Program-made: the position numbers and the translations under genes | Notes under the pieces: model-generated | What the model saw: the letters and a program-made list of their open reading frames with translations, nothing else | The model's database searches: none | What the model was told of the DNA's origin: nothing | In this document: positions 8,153-15,854 of the stretch, piece after piece | How positions within the stretch are numbered: position 1 is the stretch's first letter | Layout: each line of letters opens with the position of its first letter | Source: Alicyclobacillus acidocaldarius subsp. acidocaldarius Tc-4-1 | GTDB taxonomy: Bacteria > Bacillota > Bacilli > Alicyclobacillales > Alicyclobacillaceae | Assembly (NCBI RefSeq): GCF_000219875.1 | Contig: NC_017167.1 | Span: 2,253,360-2,317,359 of the forward strand | Length of the DNA: 64,000 nucleotides | Reading direction: 5' to 3'

Positions 8153-8671
8153 TCACGTCGCTCGTTCGGGCTCCTCTCCCAACGATTGAATACGGATGAA
8201 CACCTTCGACGGATCGCCCGCCGACAACGCCTCCTGCGCATCGACCGTCATCCGATAGACGCTTCCTCGATAGCGAAACACAGCCTCGTTCCAGGGCTCG
8301 TCGCGAAACACGTAGGACGTAGCGAGATACACAAGTCCGTCGCGGCGGACGCGATAGCCGAGTTCTGCGATCACGCCCGCCGGATCGTCCAATGCACGCT
8401 GCGCGAACCTCCGCCGTTCCTCTGGCTGCAACCGATCCTTCCAATAGCCCAGGAGGTGATGCGCTGTGTTGCGAAGCGCTGGAAGCGTCGTGGGTTCCTG
8501 TTCCACGCGCTTCAGGCGATAAAGCCAAGCGCGGAGGGCCTGCTCATCGCCGCGCGCTTGGCGAAGCGACGCGGACAAGTCGCGAACGTACGCGTAGTTT
8601 CGCGCCATGACGGCGTATTTGGTGTCGCGCCACAGCGCTTCGCACCCTTGATACAGCAGTGGAACCGACAC
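8153..8671 (-). CDS. YbgA/DUF1722-like protein
   Basis: This is a 172-residue protein, cytoplasmic by appearance. Residues 10-110 resemble the DUF1722 (YbgA) pattern: WRDTKYAVMARNYAYVRDL near the start, then TLPALRNTAHHLLGYWKDRL and EERRRFAQ. The function of this family is not established. The C-terminal third (YRVRRDGLVYLATSYVFRD and after) I do not recognise. The start is GTG at 8671, with GAGGGG upstream. It lies between the sleL remnant and the nsrR-like gene on the same strand and may be co-transcribed with nsrR. Confidence 0.6.
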   Translation of the reverse strand: MSVPLLYQGCEALWRDTKYAVMARNYAYVRDLSASLRQARGDEQALRAWLYRLKRVEQEPTTLPALRNTAHHLLGYWKDRLQPEERRRFAQRALDDPAGVIAELGYRVRRDGLVYLATSYVFRDEPWNEAVFRYRGSVYRMTVDAQEALSAGDPSKVFIRIQSLGEEPERAT

Positions 8672-8699
8672 GCGACTCGCCCCTCATCTGGATGGGAAT

Positions 8700-9020
8700 T
8701 CACTTCTTCTCCAGCTTATACCCATCCTTCAGCAGATACCAGAGCTGAGGAAACTCATTTCCGAGCACCCAGAGCGATACTCCCCGAAGCCCGTACGCGT
8801 CGACGATCGAGAGCTTGACGGCGGCGCTCAGAGCGTCATCAAACCAAACTTCGTGCTTCGTCCCCACCGTTTCGTAAGTAAAATGCGGAGAGGCGGCCCT
8901 CAAATCCCATTCGACCGGCACACGCTCTGCGATAGCGAGATTCTGAGCATCATTGTTGGCGATGCTTGCCGCCCTCGTCCTTCCTTTCACGTACGGCAAG
9001 GGCCAGTCGTATCCGTACAA
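8700..9020 (-). pseudogene. 3' fragment of a SleL/YaaH-type spore glycoside hydrolase (GH18)
   Basis: SleL/YaaH proteins are cortex-fragment lytic glucosaminidases with N-terminal LysM repeats and a GH18 domain of about 320 residues. Only the last 106 residues remain. They match the family's C-terminus closely: YGYDWPLPYVKG, SPHFTYETVGTKHEVWF, LRGVSLWVLGNEFPQLWYLL. Directly upstream of the TTG at 9020 there is an in-frame stop, and homology ends there. In intact homologues this position is deep inside the catalytic domain. The rest of the gene is not found in the window. I read this as a host gene cut by insertion or deletion, marking the edge of the acquired region. Confidence 0.75.
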
Positions 9021-9104
9021 TTATCATTCATATTCCGCATCGGGCATACCGAGAGGACTAAATTCATACATATCGTCATCCCGCAATCCAGGAGGTGCCC
9101 GACG

Positions 9105-9416
9105 ATGACTCTGCGCGAACTCACCCTCGTCGAAATCGACGCGCTCTGGCACGCCGCCGACAAGTCCGGCTATCCTCCGGAGGTCGTGCAGTCCGCATAC
9201 GCATCCATGATCTGCGGCGTCGGCCTCCGCAACAACGAATCCACTTGCCTGGCGACTGGCACTGGCCGCAGGCCCAACGTGTGCCCCTTCCGTTGGCCGC
9301 GCTTCCGATACGGTTTGCCCGAGCGCCTGATTGAGACGACCATCCCCTGGCTACTCCAATTCACCGCCCGACTGCATCAGCAACACTTGGAGTATCTTGA
9401 GCGAAAGCGCACCTGA
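9105..9416 (+). CDS. Hypothetical protein (103 aa)
   Basis: I do not recognise this protein. The ATG at 9105 has an excellent ribosome site (GGAGGT, 8 nt upstream). The sequence is soluble, with two cysteines and several Trp and His residues (ALWHAADKSGYPPEVV, IPWLLQFTARLHQQHLE). It is the first complete gene to the right of the sleL break and points into the acquired region. The coding assignment rests mainly on the start signal. Confidence 0.5.
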   Translation: MTLRELTLVEIDALWHAADKSGYPPEVVQSAYASMICGVGLRNNESTCLATGTGRRPNVCPFRWPRFRYGLPERLIETTIPWLLQFTARLHQQHLEYLERKRT

Positions 9417-9431
9417 TATACGAACACATGT

Positions 9432-9460
9432 TTGCATTTCGAGTCCGACTACGGTATGAT
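9432..9460 (+). promoter_or_regulatory. Likely promoter of the YolD-like gene
   Basis: TTGCAT (9432-9437), a 17-bp spacer and TATGAT (9455-9460) lie 38 bp upstream of the YolD-like start. The -10 box is strong and the -35 box is fair. The TTGCAT box resembles the left half of the recurring leader element found at operon starts later in the window. Confidence 0.55.
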
Positions 9461-9497
9461 TTTCTCAAAAGTCACTCTTCTTTTGGGAGGGAACGTC

Positions 9498-9777
9498 ATG
9501 CCCAAAAAGAAGCTGACCACCGTCGTCGAAGACCCCGAACCTCGCATCAACGGTTTTACCGAAGCGGAGTGGCACGAGATCTCCGTTCTCATCGGCGAAG
9601 CGATTGAAGCGGAGAGCCCGATTCGGATCACCCTCAAAGAGCAAGCTTGGCGACAAAGTTCTCGAGGGCGTGCCATTCGTGAAGGATTCGAGGTTGTATC
9701 TGCGCTCAGCGGAAGGTTCCTCCGTTCAGGTGCCGCTGGAGCGGATGGCCAAGGTTGAGGAAGCTGTGCGATATTGA
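9498..9777 (+). pseudogene. YolD-like protein (frameshifted)
   Basis: YolD-like proteins are small proteins often encoded on plasmids and phages next to Y-family polymerases; their role is unsettled. The ATG at 9498 follows GGGAGG. The first 47 residues end in ESPIRITLKE. The frame then shifts near 9645-9650. The continuation in the next frame reads KLGDKVLEGVPFVKDSRLYL, then RSAEGSSVQVPLERMAKVEE, and stops at 9777. The joined protein has the YolD layout of an alternating beta core. No UvrX-type polymerase gene is nearby. The family call rests on pattern only. Confidence 0.5.
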
Positions 9778-9779
9778 AA

Positions 9780-9800
9780 GGCCCGCATTCACCGCGGGCC
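9780..9800. terminator. Hairpin between YolD-like and AbrB-like genes
   Basis: GGCCCGC and GCGGGCC form a perfect 7-bp stem with a 7-nt loop, lying between two convergent stop codons. It could serve both genes. Confidence 0.5.
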
Positions 9801-10052
9801 TCAGCTCACCTTACTCTTCGCCTTCAACTCCTCCAAGCACGCCTCGCAGACGGCTCGTTCGTGAAAGACCTTTTCAGCCTTCTCGCCACAGAAGATGCAT
9901 TTGGGCGCATACTTGCTCAGCACAACGGTGTCGCCTTCCACGTAGATCTCGATCGAATCATCTTGTCCAATGGCCAAGTCCTTCCTCAGGCGCTTCGGGA
10001 TCACGAGTCGCCCGAGATGATCGATTTTCCGAACGTACCCTGTCACAAGCAT
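9801..10052 (-). CDS. AbrB-family transcriptional regulator with zinc-ribbon tail
   Basis: This is an 83-residue DNA-binding protein. Residues 1-48 form an AbrB/SpoVT swapped-hairpin domain (GYVRKIDHLGRLVIPKRLRK, DSIEIYVEGDTVVLSKY). The C-terminus carries two CxxC pairs (CIFCGEK and CEACLEEL), probably a zinc-binding site. This architecture is common in Bacillota transition-state regulators and on plasmids. It precedes a small membrane protein and the amidoligase cluster, but the target genes are unknown. Confidence 0.9.
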   Translation of the reverse strand: MLVTGYVRKIDHLGRLVIPKRLRKDLAIGQDDSIEIYVEGDTVVLSKYAPKCIFCGEKAEKVFHERAVCEACLEELKAKSKVS

Positions 10053-10067
10053 CCGACATCCTCCCCC

Positions 10068-10259
10068 TTAATATCTCCGCCTCATGATCATCCATCCTAC
10101 ACCTAACACGACAACTATGAGAAGCAATAGCGCAAACGGCAAATGTCTCGCCAATTGCCAGCCGATGCCCCAACCGAACCCGTGCACGATGGAGCGCCCG
10201 AACTCGTGGAGCAATGGGTGATACGCATAGTGCGAATATGAGTGATAGTGGTGAAACAT
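10068..10259 (-). CDS. Small membrane protein (63 aa), unknown
   Basis: This small protein has a His/Tyr-rich N-terminus (FHHYHSYSHYAYHPLL) and one strongly hydrophobic C-terminal segment (LPFALLLLIVVVLGVGWMIM) ending in three arginines, so a single-pass membrane protein is likely. I do not recognise it. It lies 12 bp downstream of the 817-bp frameshifted gene and is probably the last member of the amidoligase operon. Confidence 0.5.
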   Translation of the reverse strand: MFHHYHSYSHYAYHPLLHEFGRSIVHGFGWGIGWQLARHLPFALLLLIVVVLGVGWMIMRRRY

Positions 10260-10270
10260 GGCCGATCACC

Positions 10271-11087
10271 TCAGTCCGTCTTCAGACCCTTATCGCGGAT
10301 CTCCTGCTTCAGTTCTTTAAGCCACCCCGTCTCGCTTCCGTCTGCCTCAAACAACGCATTCGCCGTGTACGGCGGGATGTAGATGTCGTCGGCCTCCAAC
10401 AGCACGTATCGATCTGAGGGTGACTTTTCTTTCTCGGGCCGCGGATAGAAGTCCGTGCACGAGCGGCCAATGGGCGCGTTTTCACTCGTGCGCTGATAGT
10501 ACGCCGTGCAGAGACCGTCCCGCCAGTAACGGCAGCTCCCGCAATGCCCCTCTTTGACCTTCCGCAGCGCCGCATCGCCTCTCAGCACGAACACGTCCGC
10601 GCGCTCCATCAGGACGAGTGCGCCGTTGCGGATCAAGGACTGGATCAGCGTCCGGTCGTTGAAGATGTTCCACTCGACCTCCTCGTCGCTCCACTCCATC
10701 TCCTCGTACTCCTCCGCCTCCTCGGGGGTCCGCATACGGCGGCGGTTGCGTGTTATCGAGAATCAACACCGGCCCGTACACGATCTTCGACCGGACACCC
10801 ACCATTGTCATGTCGTGATGGAGGGGTTTGACGATCTCCAAGCGCATGAGGGCCTTCGTGATCTCGTCGTCCGTGTCAAAGAACGGGTAGTCCATGACAT
10901 AGGTCAGGATCCCCACAGGACAATGCGTCTCCGCCGCCTCACGGTCGAGAAACTTCACCATGTACTCCTTCGTGGGAACCTCACCTTCGCGCAGAGGCGT
11001 CCAGAACTTGGCCCGCCACGCAGTGTCAAAGGTGCCGTCCATGATTCGTTGCATGACTGCTTCCGGGCTAGAATCCAATGGTTTCAT
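10271..11087 (-). pseudogene. Unknown protein of the amidoligase cluster (frameshifted)
   Basis: The gene starts at the ATG at 11087 (MKPLDSSPEAVMQ), with GGAGG upstream, and overlaps the gamma-glutamylcyclotransferase stop by 20 bp. The frame breaks at a run of five G on the plus strand (10724-10728). Removing one base gives a continuous protein of about 271 residues: NTQPPPYADPEEAEEYEEME, then WSDEEVEWNIFNDRTLIQSL. The second half has a cysteine cluster (CGSCRYWRDGLCTAYY, later RSCTDFYP), possibly a metal site. I do not recognise the family. Its tight coupling to the cyclotransferase suggests a shared pathway. Confidence 0.6.
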
Positions 11088-11538
11088 CAAAAAACGCCTC
11101 CTTTTGCAGATTGGCAATATGCTTTTCTACCTTTTTGCGGTAGTTCGGATTGACGATCCCGCTGAGTACAATTCGCGCGTACTCGTCACTTGGTGCGATT
11201 TCGTATGGCAGCGGATGGACAAGCTGATACGTCACCGCCTCTTCCCACATGCCACAGCAGCGCACCAATACGAGATTGCGGTGATAGACATGCGGCGCGC
11301 CTTCGCGGCGGTCGAGCCGCTTCGCCTCGTGGTCCGGCACGTACCACAGCACCCCGTGAACCGTTTGCCCTCGCGCTGGGACGATGTTCGCCACGCCGCC
11401 ATTTCGATGTGCCGAATACCCGTTGAATGTGAGCCGATGCCCGAACAAAATTGCGTCCTCGCAGAGCATGTGGGCGGTCGGACACGTCCGCCGGAAGTCA
11501 CGTTCGTTCATGCAACTCCCATAGGCAAAGTAGAACAT
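11068..11538 (-). CDS. Gamma-glutamylcyclotransferase-like protein (AIG2/GGCT fold)
   Basis: Members of this fold cleave gamma-glutamyl-amine bonds, releasing 5-oxoproline. The protein has 156 residues. The nucleotide-like binding loop near the start reads FYFAYGSCMNERDF, and the expected catalytic Glu lies in LDRREGAPHVYHR. GVLWYVP is also typical. It lies directly downstream of the amidoligase gene and overlaps the next gene. Comparative work has linked amidoligases with GGCT-like hydrolases in bacterial operons that make and trim amide-linked peptide tags, so this gene probably removes or edits the product of its neighbour. The substrate is unknown. Confidence 0.85.
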   Translation of the reverse strand: MFYFAYGSCMNERDFRRTCPTAHMLCEDAILFGHRLTFNGYSAHRNGGVANIVPARGQTVHGVLWYVPDHEAKRLDRREGAPHVYHRNLVLVRCCGMWEEAVTYQLVHPLPYEIAPSDEYARIVLSGIVNPNYRKKVEKHIANLQKEAFFDETIGF

Positions 11539-11626
11539 CCGTACCGCCCTCCTTTTCCCTCACTTAGCAATTCCGTCATAGTTTGCACCAATCATACTAT
11601 ACGTCGCCTTGCATGTCAACGATTCC

Positions 11627-13285
11627 CTACTGTCGATAGGACGCCGGGATCTCGCCGCGCACCCAGAGGCTCGTCGCGATGCGACGCAGGCGCTCACTGC
11701 CGAGCGTGTCGAGGAACTGGCGGAATCGACCTTCGGAGTCTTGAGCCAAGGTGTCCGACTGGTCGCCTCGAAAGAGCGCTGGCAGACGTTCAGCACCCGG
11801 CATGTGCCGACGAAGGTAGGCTGCTTGCATCATCGTCGCGTTTGCGAGTTGAACCTGACGCTGGATCATGATCGGGTCAACGCTCCCATTCGGGTAGCGG
11901 AACTCGACGGTGGGGATGTTCGACTCCACGAACTTCGCCGTATTGATGATCTTGTAGCGAGAATCGTGGCCTCTGTACCCGATCAACTTTCGGGACGCCT
12001 CCATCGCGTTGTCGTTGCGGCGGAGTTTGCGGATGTGCGCCACCTGCAACGGCGCGGCATACCCCAGCCCTCGGTGCGTCGTCACGCCTTCGCGTTCATT
12101 GGCCGCTCCCATCTGGTAGTATTCCGGCCCGAACCAGTAGATGTACCGAGCCAGTCGTTGCCACCGATAGCCACGATCGTCGAGGATGGTATTGCCCATA
12201 TGGATGTGCAGTCCCGTGTGTCGCGAAGCGCGGCCACCATGCTGTTTCACAATGCGAGTGATCTCATGAATCGCTGCCCAGGTTTCTGGTGTATCCGTTA
12301 ATGGGGGAGAGACGATTTCACAACCATACGGCACACTGCCATCGCGTTTGACCGTCCACCCATCCCCTTCACCCACACGGGTGGAGTAGCTTTGTACATA
12401 GCGGTGTGCAGACAACCCAAGCGCGTGTAATTCGTGTGCGACACGATCACCGCTTACGTCGTCCACTTCGAGCTCCAGTCCAAATGCCAGGCCGGAACCG
12501 TCCAGCACATGCTCCGTCTCGTACTCGCCCAGGCCCTCTAATGTCGTCGCGGACTCCCGCAGCGCCTGCCACCGCACATCGTCCTGGCTCATGTACACGC
12601 CGTCGTGGCGGTGCAGCTCGTGCCAGGCGTAGAGCGCACGGTCGCGCTCGTTGTCCCACGCGACCTCGCCGTCGACGATGTGGGTCAGTATCGTCGGCGC
12701 GCCTGTTATGCGGTTCGTGGTCTCCAGTGGCACATCGGCACCCGTCTCGGTTCGCATCGCCTCCGCCACGCGCTGACGCTCGGCTTCGGACTGCTCGGCC
12801 ATCCGGCGTTCGGCGGCGAAACGATTGTAGCCCTCCATGTGCCGGCAGACACGATGACGATGCTGGCAATCCGGACAGGAGCACGCGACGGCAACAGTCC
12901 CCGTTCGATCGGTGGTCAACACATACTCGCGCCCCGATTCGGAGTGCACCTGGACCGCCGCGTCGGCAAACTGATAGAATTCGAGAACCTCTTCCTGCTG
13001 TCGGGTGCGCGAAAACTGATCGGCGATCATGCCACTGTACGTCGGCACCGTCGGCTGTCGACGAATGCGCGCGAGAAACCGGGCCTTGGCGTTCGCGATT
13101 GCCATCTCGTTCACGCCGACCATTTCGTCGCGACGACGCGCCCACGACTGACGAATGCGCTCGGCAGTCTGCGCGGAGATCGCAGCAATGAACTCGGCCA
13201 CGTGCTTAGCGCAGACAGGGCCGGTGCCGCGTGCGACGGACACAGGGTGCGTGAGACGTCTGCTGCAAACGGCGCAGGTGGTCAT
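11627..13285 (-). CDS. Putative amidoligase with N-terminal zinc fingers
   Basis: This 552-residue protein has three recognisable parts. Residues 1-30 hold a treble-clef-like zinc motif (CAVCSRRLTHPVSV, then GPVCAKH). Around residue 130 is a SWIM-like motif (CSCPDCQHRHRVCRHM). Residues 265-480 carry glutamine-synthetase-like amidoligase motifs: GLELEVDD (metal-binding acids), WTVKRDGSVPYGCEIVSPPL, HTGLHIHMG and VEFRYPNGSVDP. Such enzymes are predicted to form amide bonds using ATP. The ATG at 13285 is preceded by a GGAGGGG that forms the 3' arm of leader hairpin E1. It is followed by the cyclotransferase and the Cys-rich gene. The zinc domains may recruit a nucleic acid or a protein target. 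Confidence 0.8.
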   Translation of the reverse strand: MTTCAVCSRRLTHPVSVARGTGPVCAKHVAEFIAAISAQTAERIRQSWARRRDEMVGVNEMAIANAKARFLARIRRQPTVPTYSGMIADQFSRTRQQEEVLEFYQFADAAVQVHSESGREYVLTTDRTGTVAVACSCPDCQHRHRVCRHMEGYNRFAAERRMAEQSEAERQRVAEAMRTETGADVPLETTNRITGAPTILTHIVDGEVAWDNERDRALYAWHELHRHDGVYMSQDDVRWQALRESATTLEGLGEYETEHVLDGSGLAFGLELEVDDVSGDRVAHELHALGLSAHRYVQSYSTRVGEGDGWTVKRDGSVPYGCEIVSPPLTDTPETWAAIHEITRIVKQHGGRASRHTGLHIHMGNTILDDRGYRWQRLARYIYWFGPEYYQMGAANEREGVTTHRGLGYAAPLQVAHIRKLRRNDNAMEASRKLIGYRGHDSRYKIINTAKFVESNIPTVEFRYPNGSVDPIMIQRQVQLANATMMQAAYLRRHMPGAERLPALFRGDQSDTLAQDSEGRFRQFLDTLGSERLRRIATSLWVRGEIPASYRQ

Positions 13286-13292
13286 AAAAAAA

Positions 13293-13327
13293 CCCCTCCT
13301 TCATGTAAGGGAGGGGTGGAAGGCAAA
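13293..13327 (-). promoter_or_regulatory. Leader element E1 (amidoligase operon)
   Basis: On the minus strand: TTTGCCTTCCA, then CCCCTCCC, a short loop, GGAGGGG, seven T and the amidoligase ATG. The hairpin contains the Shine-Dalgarno and looks like a terminator placed directly before the start codon. Confidence 0.65.
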
Positions 13328-13346
13328 TGGCGGATGTTTCGTCCCA

Positions 13347-13737
13347 TCAGTTCGCAACAATCTGTCCATCAGGCAGGCGAATGAAGGATTGCAATTTGGC
13401 AAGCGCGTCGACGGTGGGGCGAAGCTTGATACGAACCCCTTTCTCTTCAAGATAGGCCGCAACAACCCAAGCATATGCGAGGGCTTCTGCCGCATGTTGT
13501 TTTGACCGCAGATGAGGAAAATCAAAGTATCCTCTGCCTCGGCCAGTGACCTGTGCAATAGGAAGTACATCCTTTGTTAAATTTGTCTGGAGTTTCACTT
13601 TGATTTCAACCCCGAGGTTTGAATACTCCCAAAGCGGCACCACTTCGCATTCTTGGATTCCAGGTTTTTTCACGAAGCCAGGCGTCTATTTTTCGAAACA
13701 ACTCGGTTGTGTTAAATTGGTATGAATCATACATCAT
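13347..13737 (-). pseudogene. Unknown protein, paralogue of 14224-14677 (frameshifted)
   Basis: The gene begins at the ATG at 13737 (MMYDSYQFNTTELFRKIDAW), preceded by GGGGGGTG at 7 nt. The frame breaks at a run of six T on the plus strand (13665-13670). Removing one base joins it to KPGIQECEVVPLWEYSNLGV and the rest, about 129 residues in all. The layout matches the gene at 14224-14677: a helix like AWLREK or AWIEAR near the start, then a beta-rich middle, then a conserved AEALAYAWVVAAYLEEKG helix. I know no function. It is followed by the amidoligase leader and may be a small accessory protein of the element. Confidence 0.55.
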
Positions 13738-13855
13738 TTAAGTTCACCCCCCTTGATGGGCCGTCGCCTGCTCATATACAGCAGGAATTTTAAAAACGAA
13801 TGTCTAAATTAGCCTTCTGTATGAAGATGGACAGAATCTTTTTTGGAAAAGAACA

Positions 13856-14332
13856 TTGACGTCAACGGCCAATAATGAACTTCGAAATCGACCATCTAAA
13901 GTAAATGAACGGATTTCTTCAGTGGAATGGAACGTTTTCTTTGAAAAGTTGAACCAAAACGCTGATTCTCTTTTACACGTAGGATTTGATAAAGAAGGAA
14001 CGCCGTTCTTCGTAAAGGCGAGGGAATCTGGAAATTACATTTACATTGAATGTTGTTCACCACATTTTAACTACGCACCAAGGGCTGTACGCGCTGATCT
14101 TCGTTATAACCAGGAAGATCAGCGCGTAGGGAGACTGTACATGATGCTTATTGATGTTCCCATTCAACACATCAGCAAAATTGGGAAAACGAAGAACAGC
14201 GCCAGCGGCAAATATCGTATTACTCAAAATATGGATTTGATTTTATTCGTGACCCCGAGTTGCGTAAGACATACCTCCGTCTTGATCTCCGAAAAGGGAT
14301 TGAGCCGACAGATTAGTTCGACCCGCGGTTGA
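13856..14332 (+). CDS. Hypothetical protein (plus strand, 158 aa)
   Basis: This open frame begins with TTG at 13856 behind a weak ribosome site (GGAAAAG) and has lower GC than its neighbours. The protein looks soluble (EWNVFFEKLNQNADSLLHVG, YIYIECCSPHFNYAPR). It runs against the direction of all nearby genes and overlaps the end of the minus-strand gene at 14224. It also contains a perfect 15-bp inverted repeat. Codon content looks natural, but it could still be non-coding. No family recognised. Confidence 0.35.
   Translation: MTSTANNELRNRPSKVNERISSVEWNVFFEKLNQNADSLLHVGFDKEGTPFFVKARESGNYIYIECCSPHFNYAPRAVRADLRYNQEDQRVGRLYMMLIDVPIQHISKIGKTKNSASGKYRITQNMDLILFVTPSCVRHTSVLISEKGLSRQISSTRG
14088..14128. 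repeat. Perfect 15-bp inverted repeat with 11-nt loop
   Basis: TACGCGCTGATCTTC at 14088-14102 pairs exactly with GAAGATCAGCGCGTA at 14114-14128. No T-run follows, so it is not a normal intrinsic terminator. It lies inside the plus-strand open frame at 13856-14332. Confidence 0.7.
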
Positions 14333-14677
14333 TGATACGGACATTGTGCCGCCGTTTCCTGAACATACAGGCATATCAGCCATGTGTAGGCGAGGACTTC
14401 CATCTCGTCCATACGTCTTGAGTTTTCGCGGGCGTTCCAGTCTTCGCCGAGCTACGATCATGTGAAGACGTTCCGTAGGTTCGGGGCCATTATCAGGCAT
14501 CAAGTCCACCACAAACTCTTTGTATGGCGTCTGTCGGAAACGGTGATACACGACTTTCCCTAGCACACACCACGAATCCGAAATAGGTTCGCGAGCTTCG
14601 ATCCAAGCACTGAGGGTATCGAACACAATTTCTGGGTTGAACGGGATTTCAGGTGGCATGTGTGATATCACAAACAA
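14224..14677 (-). pseudogene. Unknown protein, paralogue of 13347-13737 (frameshifted)
   Basis: The gene starts with TTG at 14677 (FVISHMPPEIPFNPEIVFDT) directly behind leader element E2. The frame breaks at a run of four T on the plus strand (14423-14426). Dropping one base continues as RPRNSRRMDEMEVLAYTWLI, then CLYVQETAAQCPYHQ, ending at 14224. The MEVLAYTWLICLYVQET helix corresponds to AEALAYAWVVAAYLEEK in the neighbouring paralogue. Function unknown. Its last 108 bp overlap a plus-strand open frame. Confidence 0.55.
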
Positions 14678-14683
14678 AAAAAT

Positions 14684-14716
14684 CCCCCCTTCACATCAAG
14701 GAGGGGTGGAAGGCAA
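14684..14716 (-). promoter_or_regulatory. Leader element E2
   Basis: On the minus strand: TTTTTGCCTTCCA, CCCCTCCTT, loop, AAGGGGGGA, seven T and the TTG start at 14677. It has the same layout as E1. Confidence 0.65.
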
Positions 14717-14734
14717 AAAGGGCATTCCATTTTA

Positions 14735-15770
14735 CTAGATGGCATCCGTCTTTCTTACCCTATTCATCAGAACCGCATACATGATATACTCGTCAAAATC
14801 CCATAACCAACCGGCCGCCATCATGTCACTGAACGTCTCACGTTTCTCATGGAACCATCCCAAGAATCCCTTGCACCCGTTATAAACACCATGTTGGATA
14901 GCGTGGTTGATCGCGTCCAGTGTATTCACGCCATATCGAGATATGAAGTGATTCCGATATGGATGTTCAAAAGCATTGAACAGTTCACAAATCGCCAATA
15001 AATACCCGCCTGGTCGAACATTTTCATACAATCGGTCCAGCACCATTCGTGATGCAAGATCAGACAGGTACTGTATTTCTGTGTGAATTTTATGCACTGG
15101 ATAGCGATGATCTCGCAACCAAACCCTACCGTTCTGCTCTTCGCTGAGCAAATAGGGTGCTACAAGTTGAGTAAACAAGGGAAGAATGATAACCGCATCG
15201 AACATTTCATCTACGCTTTGTACGGAACGACGAAATTTCTTTCGGGGCTTGCTTGAACGCACGAAGAATCTCTTGCGTATCTCCCTGGGCAAATACTGCT
15301 TTGATGGATTCAAGCGTATCATTCCATCCCAAAATGTCCATTTGTATGATATTTGCTTTTTGAAGCAACATGGGTTCCCGGTCTTCAATTGCTCGACGTG
15401 TTGCTTCAGCGTCGATGTCGATGAATGTGACAACGACCTCATGCTCGTTGAACACGTGTAAATCGAGATCGTAGCAATTACCGGATCCGACGACTAAGAT
15501 TCGCTTGATGTCAGAGAGACTTAATAGCTCGCGGATGTATTTGGCTAATATGGAACGGTGTTTTTCCCATCGTGTAAACGTTTCGGCATCTTCTACAAAG
15601 GATTTGTTCATGCGCTCATAGAATTCTTGCAGTCTCATCCGTTCTTCCTCGACTAGCTTTTGAACTTCTTCGACAACGCTTCGACATTCTCCAACTATCA
15701 AGCCATGGATGCACACGTTTCGCTGCTCAGTCGCCGAAAAAGGGATGATAGTATGATTCGACACGGGCAT
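14735..15770 (-). pseudogene. SAM-dependent methyltransferase-like protein (frameshifted)
   Basis: The ATG at 15770 follows AGGAGGAAATCAT. The N-terminal 90 residues are helical and charged. A Rossmann-like motif follows (IKRILVVGSGNCYDLDLHVF, then VVVTFIDIDAEATRRAI and IIQMDILG), the pattern of class I methyltransferases. The frame breaks at a run of four G on the plus strand (15244-15247). One base fewer gives KKFRRSVQSVDEMFDAVIIL and the continuation PLFTQLVAPYLLSEE, LYENVRPGGYLLAICELFNA, to about 344 residues. The substrate is unknown. A copy of its own first codons makes a short upstream leader frame. Confidence 0.65.
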
Positions 15771-15791
15771 ATGATTTCCTCCTCGTATGCT

Positions 15792-15830
15792 TCATCGTTT
15801 AGGGATGATCCAATGATTCGACATGTGCAT
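15792..15830 (-). CDS. Short leader peptide (12 aa) duplicating the next gene's start
   Basis: AGGAGTGAGC precedes an ATG at 15830, giving MHMSNHWIIPKR and a stop at 15792. The methyltransferase 22 nt downstream begins MPVSNHTIIPF. The two starts and their ribosome sites are near copies, so this is a tandem duplication of the 5' end. It may act as a leader for translational coupling, or may simply be a relic. Confidence 0.4.
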   Translation of the reverse strand: MHMSNHWIIPKR

Positions 15831-15854
15831 GCTCACTCCTGAGTACGTCCCGGT

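Noticed and set aside
9021..9104. Attachment site or tRNA at the junction
   Set aside because: No tRNA-like fold or obvious direct repeat was seen at the break, and the other end of the element is outside the window.
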